In this document: positions 9,060 to 15,168 of the stretch, in pieces
How the letters are laid out: every line of letters starts with the position of its first letter
Position numbering within the stretch: the first letter of the stretch is position 1
NCBI GenBank assembly: GCA_016292215.1
Contig: JAEFBB010000021.1
Coordinates: forward strand, 1-39,377
Direction: 5' to 3'
Source of the DNA: Saccharofermentans sp.
GTDB lineage: Bacteria > Bacillota > Clostridia > Saccharofermentanales > Saccharofermentanaceae
DNA: 39,377 nucleotides
Position numbers and translations under genes: made by a program
Notes under the pieces: generated by a model
Database searches by the model: none
What the model saw: the letters and a program-made list of their open reading frames with translations, nothing else
What the model was told of the DNA's origin: nothing

Positions 9060-9076
9060 CTTATGTCTGACATAAG
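9060..9076. promoter_or_regulatory. 17-bp palindrome, candidate operator
   Basis: CTTATGTC-T-GACATAAG is a perfect inverted repeat with a one-base centre, immediately upstream of the response regulator start. It overlaps the expected transcription start of the promoter at 9080-9108. It could be an operator or an mRNA 5' hairpin. OmpR-type regulators more often use direct repeats, so the bound protein may be another one. Confidence 0.5.
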
Positions 9077-9079
9077 GAC

Positions 9080-9108
9080 ATTGTAAGGGTAAAGTCTTTA
9101 ATATCCAA
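9080..9108 (-). promoter_or_regulatory. Putative sigma-A promoter of the two-component operon
   Basis: Read on the minus strand: TTGGAT (9108-9103), a 17-nt spacer, then TACAAT (9085-9080). The predicted start falls in or next to the palindrome at 9060-9076. Confidence 0.55.
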
Positions 9109-9195
9109 TAACAGACAGTCTTAAGATTTGATTAAGAAAGGTTTTTTGTGGCAAAATAGCCCGTGGAAAACAAAAAACGCAGGTAGATTGGCAAT

Positions 9196-9744
9196 ATGCT
9201 TTACATAATCAGACACGGAAAGACAGACTGGAACCTCAGGCACAAGCTGCAGGGAAGGACCGACATACCCTTGAATGAAGAGGGCAGACAGATGGCTATA
9301 GAGGCCGGTGAGCGTTATAAGGACACTCATTTTGACGTCTGCTACTGCTCACCTCTCATAAGAGCCAGGGAGACGGCCGAGCTCCTTCTTGAAGGCAGGG
9401 ACGTCCCGGTCATTATTGATGACAGGCTCAAGGAGATGGGCTTCGGCATATATGAAGGCGAAGAAGAGATCTTCGGCAAGCCCGAGTGTCCGGTAAGGGA
9501 GCTGTTCTTCAATCCTGCAGGATATGTGGCGCAGGACGGAGCCGAGAGCCTTGATGAACTGTTTTCGAGGACAGGCAGTTTTCTTGAGGAGGTCGCTTAT
9601 CCCCAGGTAAAAGAGGGCAGGGATGTCCTGATCGTAGGACACGGTGCCATGAACTCAGCTGTTATCTGCCAGGTGTTAGGCAAAACGGTCGATAAACTCT
9701 GGGAAGTCGGGATCGAGAACTGCAGGCTTATTACTCTCATATAA
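9196..9744 (+). CDS. Histidine phosphatase family protein (phosphoglycerate mutase-like)
   Basis: This 182-residue enzyme belongs to the histidine phosphatase superfamily. The catalytic RHG motif is at residues 6-8 (phospho-acceptor His7), supporting arginines are in CSPLIRARETAELL (R56/R58), an acid-containing segment RLKEMGFGIYEGE (Glu80) follows, and the second catalytic His is in VGHG (His149). At ~180 residues it is shorter than glycolytic phosphoglycerate mutase. It is closer to broad phosphatases of the PhoE/CobC/GpmB type, so the substrate cannot be told. It appears monocistronic, with a weak Shine-Dalgarno (AGG at 9181-9183). Confidence 0.9.
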   Translation: MLYIIRHGKTDWNLRHKLQGRTDIPLNEEGRQMAIEAGERYKDTHFDVCYCSPLIRARETAELLLEGRDVPVIIDDRLKEMGFGIYEGEEEIFGKPECPVRELFFNPAGYVAQDGAESLDELFSRTGSFLEEVAYPQVKEGRDVLIVGHGAMNSAVICQVLGKTVDKLWEVGIENCRLITLI

Positions 9745-9776
9745 AAGAGAGCGACCACCCGGGAAAGGGTGGCCGC
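9745..9776 (-). terminator. Terminator-like hairpin, best on the minus strand
   Basis: A 10-bp stem (9751-9760 with 9767-9776) with loop GGGAAA contains an A-C mismatch when read on the plus strand. On the minus strand that position becomes a G-U pair and the stem is followed by TCTCTTTTAT, a T-rich tail. It is probably the terminator of the reverse-strand lipoprotein operon, about 260 nt beyond its stop, and may also slow plus-strand transcripts from the phosphatase. Confidence 0.6.
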
Positions 9777-10037
9777 AAATATGGGGATAATAGGAATAGA
9801 AAAATGTCTTAGTTGATACTTGAAGTATAAGTCATTCAAATTCAGATTTCAACGACATATATTTAATGTTGTTTAAACGTAATTTGAAAAGAGTGTAAAT
9901 GGTTTATTGCGCTTTTGAACAGTCAACTAACTAATTGTTCGCTTTCTGTACGCTTATATGTTAAACCGATGAAATTCTCCTTTCTTTACGATTGGTTGCA
10001 ATTTTTTATTATGCTTTTGCCAATATAAAAATCTTTC
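9777..10037. other. AT-rich non-coding gap between convergent genes
   Basis: About 260 nt with no convincing gene. It is AT-rich, unlike its neighbours, and has a small inverted repeat ATACT-TGA-AGTAT (9816-9828). If the hairpin at 9751-9776 is the operon terminator, this stretch is a long 3' untranslated region of the lipoprotein mRNA. No known RNA family was recognised. Confidence 0.5.
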
Positions 10038-11549
10038 TTAATTAGTCGGTCTGGTCCGGCCTTCTCCGGGACCTCCGAAGTTGCCGTCACCCGGGCCGCC
10101 AAAGCCCATGCCTGAACCATAAAGATTTTCCGTGAGCGTGATAGTCTCGGAATAATTACCTGCTGTAACTGTATAGGTATTGCCCTGTACGAGATCAGGC
10201 GAGCTTACGAGGACAGTCTGGTAAGAAGAATCCGCCGTAGCCTGTAAGATTACCTTGCCAGAAGAATCAGCAACCTTGATCTCGGAGCCTGATGACTGGC
10301 TGCCTGTGCTTAAGAGGATTGTTCCCTGGGAAGCACTCGTGAAGTTAGTTGCCATGCCGGATGCGCCTGCCATTATTACTGTGCCGCCTGTAATTACTGC
10401 GCTGCCGTTGACGTCGAGCGAGCCGTTGGCGCCGGAAGTGGGGCCCATTACTGTGAGAGTTCCGCCCGTCATCTCAAAAGAACCGTTAGAATCCACGCCG
10501 TCACCCCGGGTTCTTACATAGACATCACCGCCTGTGATCTTAAGAGTGCTTATGCCGTCTGCCTGCATTGCTTCTCCGGAAGATGAAGCAGATACAGCAT
10601 TAATACCATCATCTGAGGATACGATGGAGATCACACCGCCGTTGATCGTGACGTTCTGGCCTTCCAAGCCTTCGTAAGAATTTGTGATGTCGACCGTGCC
10701 TCCGTCTATCTGCAGGGAGGATGAAGCAGTTATGCCGTCGTCTCCTGCCGAGATGGTGACAGTACCGGAAGATACATAGACATATCCTTTGGAGAGGTCT
10801 TCATCATTATCTGCCTGGATCCCGTCTTTTCCGCAGGTGATATCAATGTTTGCTTCCTGAATTGCTACCGAATCGTTTGCCTGGATGCCGTCACTGGTGC
10901 TGTTGATAACGATATTGCCGCCTGCGATCGTAACATCATCCTTGCCCACGATACCGTGATCTGTTGATATTACTTCAAGAGATCCGGTGCCGTTGATCGT
11001 GATATCTGTTTTCGCGAATATCGCGCCGTCGACATTATTGTCATCCTTCGAGTCAAATGAACCGCCGTTCTTTAAGACATTCCGGGTATCGCTTTCTAAA
11101 GTGATATATACATTGTCCGCATTGAGGCAGTAGAGGGCGGCATAATCCGAAGAAGTGATCTCAGCATCTTTAAGGATGATCCTTATGTCGTCCGAATCGC
11201 CTGCGTCGACAACTATGTATCCGTCATCGAGCTTGCCTGTGATAACATAAGTGCCCTTGCCCTTGATGGTAATTACGGAGCCTTCGGTCTTGACCGAAGA
11301 TGAATCAGAGGAAGCTGTAGTGCCGTTAAGAGTAATTGTCTCAGCTTCGCTATCGTCATAGCCGGCTTCTACGTCTTTATCGGAGAAAGCTTCAGACAGT
11401 TCTGATGATATAGTGACCGTATCGGGCGATGCCGTTTCCTGAACTTCTGATTCGGGCTTGACCGTTGTGCAGGCTGCGAGCGTGAAGACCGCCAGGGCTC
11501 CTGTCATTATTGTTGCTATCAGTTTATATTCTGTTTTGATCGGTTTCAT
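10038..11549 (-). CDS. Lipoprotein with Cthe_2159-like carbohydrate-binding beta-helix
   Basis: This predicted surface lipoprotein has 503 residues. The signal peptide ends in a lipobox (TLAAC, lipid-modified Cys27), followed by a Ser/Thr/Glu-rich linker. Residues ~70-420 consist of short repeats of the type ITINGTGSLEV, VTIAGGNIVINSTSDGIQA, VTISAGDDGITASSSLQIDGGTVDI. This is the pattern of the carbohydrate-binding family typified by Clostridium thermocellum Cthe_2159 (DUF4353), a parallel beta-helix reported to bind polygalacturonate and cellulose. A smaller C-terminal beta region and a Gly-rich tail (GGPGDGNFGGPGEG) follow. It is the last gene after the VTC polymerase and DUF4956, with a GGGAGG site upstream. 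Ligand is inference. Confidence 0.82.
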   Translation of the reverse strand: MKPIKTEYKLIATIMTGALAVFTLAACTTVKPESEVQETASPDTVTISSELSEAFSDKDVEAGYDDSEAETITLNGTTASSDSSSVKTEGSVITIKGKGTYVITGKLDDGYIVVDAGDSDDIRIILKDAEITSSDYAALYCLNADNVYITLESDTRNVLKNGGSFDSKDDNNVDGAIFAKTDITINGTGSLEVISTDHGIVGKDDVTIAGGNIVINSTSDGIQANDSVAIQEANIDITCGKDGIQADNDEDLSKGYVYVSSGTVTISAGDDGITASSSLQIDGGTVDITNSYEGLEGQNVTINGGVISIVSSDDGINAVSASSSGEAMQADGISTLKITGGDVYVRTRGDGVDSNGSFEMTGGTLTVMGPTSGANGSLDVNGSAVITGGTVIMAGASGMATNFTSASQGTILLSTGSQSSGSEIKVADSSGKVILQATADSSYQTVLVSSPDLVQGNTYTVTAGNYSETITLTENLYGSGMGFGGPGDGNFGGPGEGRTRPTN

Positions 11550-11577
11550 TTTATGTTTCCTCCCTTGGAGACTGATA

Positions 11578-12258
11578 TCAGAGCTGGTCCACGCTCTGTG
11601 TCTGGTGTTCTGAGACGGATATCTCGAGATTGCCGTTTCTTGTGCGGAGATTGTCTATGAATTCTTTTTCCGTGGATGAGTCCGTTAAGACGATCTCGTA
11701 GCTGAGCTTAAAGAGCGACCCCATGTTGCTGGTCTTGACCTGCTTTAATCTGTAAGACTTGGTGTACTTTTCGAGGACCTCGTCGAAAACATCGCTGTAG
11801 TTGAGATCTTCCGGGATAGTGATCTTAAGGTTCTTCTTGAGGTTTCTTCTGCTTTCTGATGCCAGACCTGCGAAAACCAGGACCGCAAGACCTGTCAATA
11901 TAGTAAAGAGCACGGCATAACCGACATAACCCATTCCCATAACGAGGCCGGTGCCCATCGCGGCGAATATCGCTCCGATCTCTCTTGCCGTTCCGGGGGC
12001 TGACCTGAATCTTACGAGACTGAATGTTCCTGCAACTGCAACGCCTGCTCCGATGTTGCCGTTGACCATCAGGATGACGACGCAAACGACTGCGGGAAGG
12101 ATCGCAAGAGTCATGATAAAACTCTTGGTATAGTCATTCCTGAATGTATGGATCAGGGATATCAGGGCGCCCAGTACCAGAGATACCAGAACGAGTATTG
12201 TGAAAATAGCAGGTGTTATTCCTGTTGAAGGTATAACCGGATTAAATAGATCAAGCAT
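11578..12258 (-). CDS. DUF4956 membrane protein
   Basis: A 226-residue membrane protein of the DUF4956 family, function unknown. About four to five hydrophobic segments fill residues 15-150. The family-like segment VAVAGTFSLVRFRSAPGTAREIGAIFAAMGTGLVMGMGYVGYA follows the third one. A soluble C-terminal domain (about 150-226) contains LKITIPEDLNYSDVFDEVLEKYT. DUF4956 genes commonly neighbour VTC polyphosphate polymerases and CotH or beta-helix surface proteins, as here. The start overlaps the end of the VTC gene by 8 nt, implying coupled translation. It may be a membrane partner of the polymerase; this is inference. Confidence 0.87.
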   Translation of the reverse strand: MLDLFNPVIPSTGITPAIFTILVLVSLVLGALISLIHTFRNDYTKSFIMTLAILPAVVCVVILMVNGNIGAGVAVAGTFSLVRFRSAPGTAREIGAIFAAMGTGLVMGMGYVGYAVLFTILTGLAVLVFAGLASESRRNLKKNLKITIPEDLNYSDVFDEVLEKYTKSYRLKQVKTSNMGSLFKLSYEIVLTDSSTEKEFIDNLRTRNGNLEISVSEHQTQSVDQL

Positions 12259-12976
12259 AAAAAACGCTCCTTTCAGATGATTTGTTTTCCATCAGGTACT
12301 CTTTGTAAAAAGCTCCGTATTTGGAGAAAGATACCTTTCTTATATTGTTTGAACTTAAGAATCTTGCCATCCAGAGAGGCATGGCTCCCGGGATCTTTAC
12401 TTCCAACAGCGTAATGCCCGGAGGAAGAAGCGGCATTCCCCATATATCGGCTCCAAGGTCGAGAACTGTATCTCTTGCCAGGATGTTCTCATCAAGAGTA
12501 AGCCTTAGCCCCGTACCATCCTCTGCAAAATAGGCTTCACGCTCATAACTTAAGAAAACTTTTGCTTCGATCCCCTCATAGAGATCAAGCATGTAATCTA
12601 TCTCGGATGTTATCTGCGTTCTGAAAGGCATCCTGAGTCTTTTGTCTATCCAGTCTTCTGCGGAAGTCTTCGGCATAGCGACGCGCCTTTTGCTGACGAT
12701 ATCTTCAAATTTCTTTTTGATCTCGACGAAGACCATGTCTTCCTTTGCTGCTCTTTGGTATGACCTGATCCTGAGTTTTTCCTTGTAGACCGGATGATCT
12801 AATGAAGTCCTTATGAGCCTGAAGCTGTCCGTATCGCAGTAGATGTTGCGGATCGTTGTCCTGCCGTAGCTGTCAAGCCTCAGCCTTCCCGTCATCTCCA
12901 CGGCCAGCGACTCTTTTTGGGAGGGGTCAAGGAAGTATTTGTATTCATATCTTTCAAACACATTCTGGTAATCCAT
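12251..12976 (-). CDS. VTC-domain polyphosphate polymerase-like protein
   Basis: A 241-residue protein of the VTC domain family, whose yeast member Vtc4 makes polyphosphate from ATP inside a triphosphate tunnel. The tunnel-type charged residues are visible: E11 and K13 (RYEYKYF), K67/R69/R71 (KLRIRSY), E85/K87 (VEIKKKF), R97/R98, E126, E146, E192/K194 (LLEVKIP) and K219 (FSKYG). It has no membrane segment, so it is probably cytoplasmic and works with the adjacent DUF4956 protein. It has a GAGG site 6 nt before the ATG and is first in the reverse operon. Product and acceptor in bacteria of this type are not established. Confidence 0.88.
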   Translation of the reverse strand: MDYQNVFERYEYKYFLDPSQKESLAVEMTGRLRLDSYGRTTIRNIYCDTDSFRLIRTSLDHPVYKEKLRIRSYQRAAKEDMVFVEIKKKFEDIVSKRRVAMPKTSAEDWIDKRLRMPFRTQITSEIDYMLDLYEGIEAKVFLSYEREAYFAEDGTGLRLTLDENILARDTVLDLGADIWGMPLLPPGITLLEVKIPGAMPLWMARFLSSNNIRKVSFSKYGAFYKEYLMENKSSERSVFYA

Positions 12977-12999
12977 TTTTAACCTCGTTTAAGTTTGTT

Positions 13000-13015
13000 G
13001 GCCTAATATTAGGCC
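13000..13015. promoter_or_regulatory. 16-bp perfect palindrome in divergent promoter region
   Basis: GGCCTAATATTAGGCC reads the same on both strands and lies between the VTC operon and the second two-component system. Its TAATAT (minus strand, 13011-13006) is positioned as a -10 for the VTC operon. It may bind a regulator that competes with RNA polymerase. Confidence 0.55.
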
Positions 13016-13022
13016 GTGAACC

Positions 13023-13040
13023 TAAAACGTACTTAAAACG
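13023..13040 (-). promoter_or_regulatory. 11-bp-period direct repeat, candidate response-regulator site
   Basis: TAAAACG occurs at 13023-13029 and again at 13034-13040, an exact 11-bp period, so the copies face the same side of the helix. OmpR/PhoB regulators typically bind such tandem half-sites. Relative to the -10 at 13011-13006, the repeats cover the -35 position of the VTC operon, where no consensus -35 exists. This is the layout of a class II activated promoter. The adjacent regulator at 13126 is the obvious candidate to bind. Confidence 0.5.
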
Positions 13041-13125
13041 GATGAAAATATTTTCGGCTGACATTGAGACGTATGATGATGTTAATATTTAAAGACAAGG
13101 AGTTTTATCCGGAAAGGAATCTGAT

Positions 13126-13800
13126 ATGAGAATTCTTCTTGCAGAAGATGAGAGGTCTTTATCAAAAGCGGTAAAAGCTATTCTTACAAAGAATAATTAC
13201 TCGGTCGACACGGTATATGACGGTGAAGAGGCCGTGCTGTATGCTTTGGCGAGTGAATATGATCTGATCATCATGGACATCATGATGCCGAAGAAAGACG
13301 GCATCTTGGCATTAAAGGAGTTAAGGTCTAAGGGCAGGAACGTGCCCGTACTTATGCTTACTGCAAGATCCGAGACCGATGACAAGGTCGAAGGCCTTGA
13401 TTCCGGCGCTAATGATTATATGACCAAGCCTTTCGCGGCCAAAGAACTGCTCGCCAGGATAAGGGTGCTTACAAGGCAGAATTCATCTTCCAATGACAAC
13501 ATATTAAGATTCGGAAACTTAACACTGGACCGCGGAAGTTTTGAACTGTCCTCACCCAAAGGCAGATACAGACTTGCCGGCAAGGAATTCCAGATGATGG
13601 AGATGCTCATGATGAATCACGGGATACTTATCTCGACCGAGAGATTCATGGATAAGATCTGGGGTCTGGATTCTGAAGCCGATATCAGCACAGCATGGAC
13701 ATACATCTCGTTCTTAAGGAAAAAACTCGCAGCCCTCGGAGCCGATGTCCGTATCAAGGCAATCAGAAATGCCGGTTATACTTTGGAGGAGATCAAATGA
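13126..13800 (+). CDS. OmpR/PhoB-family response regulator
   Basis: This 224-residue response regulator has receiver-domain residues E7/D8 (LLAEDE), phospho-acceptor Asp51 (IIMDIMMP), the LTAR threonine, and TKPF lysine. The C-terminal winged helix has LAGKEFQMMEMLMMNHG and WTYISFLRKKL..IRNAGY. A GGAAAGG site precedes the ATG. A possible promoter is TTGAGA (13064) with TATTTA (13086). It overlaps the kinase gene by 4 nt (ATGA) and is divergent from the VTC operon, which it probably controls. Confidence 0.94.
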   Translation: MRILLAEDERSLSKAVKAILTKNNYSVDTVYDGEEAVLYALASEYDLIIMDIMMPKKDGILALKELRSKGRNVPVLMLTARSETDDKVEGLDSGANDYMTKPFAAKELLARIRVLTRQNSSSNDNILRFGNLTLDRGSFELSSPKGRYRLAGKEFQMMEMLMMNHGILISTERFMDKIWGLDSEADISTAWTYISFLRKKLAALGADVRIKAIRNAGYTLEEIK

Positions 13801-15044
13801 TTTCAAGACTCCGGAGAAAATTCATCATAATCGCCATGTTGTCCGTAACGGCTGTGCTGGCAGTGCTTATTGCATCGATCAACATATTCAACTACAGAAA
13901 CGTTACCGTGGATGCAGACATTTTGCTGGACATGCTTTCTTCCAATGAGGGCGAATTTCCTGACATGATGATTAAGCATCCGTCGGGAGATCATTTCGGA
14001 GGGCCCTTTGACCGCAGAAAGGATCAGATGTCACCCGAGATGAGGTATGAGGCAAGGTTTTTTACCATCGAGCTGGACAAAGACGGTGAAGTATTAAGTG
14101 TCGATACCGGCAGGATAGCAGCCATAGATTCTTCCGAGGCAGCAGCTCTTGCAGAAAAGGTTTATTCCGGAGGCAGGACAAAGGGTTATTCCGGTGATTA
14201 CAGATATTTAAGGACAGACAATGATGACGTAACGCTTATCGTGTTTTATGACTGCGGCAGAAGTCTTGATAACGCCGGATCTTTTTTGAGGACGAGCATC
14301 GTCATCTCTGTTTTGGGTCTTGTGATAGTTTTCGTGCTCATAGCATTAACGTCTAAAGTGGTAGTAAAGCCTGCTGCCGAGGCATACGAGAAACAGAAGC
14401 GCTTCATTACTGATGCCGGTCATGAACTCAAGACCCCGCTTGCCGTTATCAATGCCGACGTAGAAGTCCTCGGCATGGAAAGCGGGGACAACGAGTGGAT
14501 AGAAGATATCAGAAAGCAGACGCAAAGACTTACAGATCTTACCCAAAGACTTATCTATCTGGCTAAGACTGAAGAAGGCTCGAAAAAAAGCATAACGAAG
14601 ATCGATTTTCCTTTATCTGACTGTGTGGCGGAAATGACCGAGTCTTTCAGAGGTCTTGCCAAAGCTTCAGGCAGATCGATCGATTCTGACATAAAGCCCG
14701 GAATAATCTTGAACGGGGACCAAAAAGCCATAGAGGAACTTATATCTGTCGTTATGGATAATGCGGTCAAGTATTCACCTGAAGGATCCTCAGTAAAGGT
14801 CTCACTTGCCAAAAGCGGTTCAAAAGTCATATTCAAAGTCTATAACGATACTGAAGAACCTGTTGCAAAAGAAGAGGCGGAACTGATGTTTGACCGTTTT
14901 TACAGGGCTGACAAGTCCAGAAATTCCGGCACAGGCGGATATGGTATCGGGCTTTCGATAGCAAAGAGCATAGTTGAGGTCCACGGCGGAAAGATCTATG
15001 CTTCGCCTGCGGAAAAAGGAATAACGGTCACCGCAGAATTCTGA
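13797..15044 (+). CDS. Sensor histidine kinase
   Basis: This 415-residue membrane kinase is paired with the preceding regulator. It has two membrane segments (about 9-31 and 164-187) flanking an extracytoplasmic sensor of about 130 residues. The kinase core follows, with H-box ITDAGHELKTPLAVI (His209), N-box VVMDNAVKYSPEG (Asn322) and G-box GTGGYGIGLSIAKSI. The ATG at 13797 overlaps the regulator stop (ATGA) and has GGAGGAG upstream; the longer in-frame start at 13695 lies inside the regulator gene and is rejected. The sensor region contains a His/Gly/Asp-rich patch (HPSGDHFGGPFDRRKD) whose ligand is unknown. Confidence 0.94.
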   Translation: MISRLRRKFIIIAMLSVTAVLAVLIASINIFNYRNVTVDADILLDMLSSNEGEFPDMMIKHPSGDHFGGPFDRRKDQMSPEMRYEARFFTIELDKDGEVLSVDTGRIAAIDSSEAAALAEKVYSGGRTKGYSGDYRYLRTDNDDVTLIVFYDCGRSLDNAGSFLRTSIVISVLGLVIVFVLIALTSKVVVKPAAEAYEKQKRFITDAGHELKTPLAVINADVEVLGMESGDNEWIEDIRKQTQRLTDLTQRLIYLAKTEEGSKKSITKIDFPLSDCVAEMTESFRGLAKASGRSIDSDIKPGIILNGDQKAIEELISVVMDNAVKYSPEGSSVKVSLAKSGSKVIFKVYNDTEEPVAKEEAELMFDRFYRADKSRNSGTGGYGIGLSIAKSIVEVHGGKIYASPAEKGITVTAEF

Positions 15045-15064
15045 TCTTTTGAAGTTATCAATGA

Positions 15065-15105
15065 TCAAGCCCCGGAGCTTCTTAAAGAAGATATCCGGGG
15101 CTTGA
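15065..15105. terminator. Long hairpin between convergent genes
   Basis: A perfect 12-bp stem, TCAAGCCCCGGA (15065-15076) with its complement (15094-15105), encloses a 17-nt loop that can itself pair (CTTC with GAAG). Neither strand shows a clear T-run after the stem, so it is a terminator-like barrier rather than a textbook intrinsic terminator. Confidence 0.6.
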
Positions 15106-15168
15106 CCTCTAGGAGATTTCTACAATGAAACCTTTTTTATTCAGTTAGGATACAGAAAGTTCTCTGTA

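Noticed and set aside
13695..13796. Longer start for the second histidine kinase
   Set aside because: The extra 34 residues overlap the regulator gene and do not look like a kinase N-terminus; the ATGA-overlap start has a strong ribosome site.
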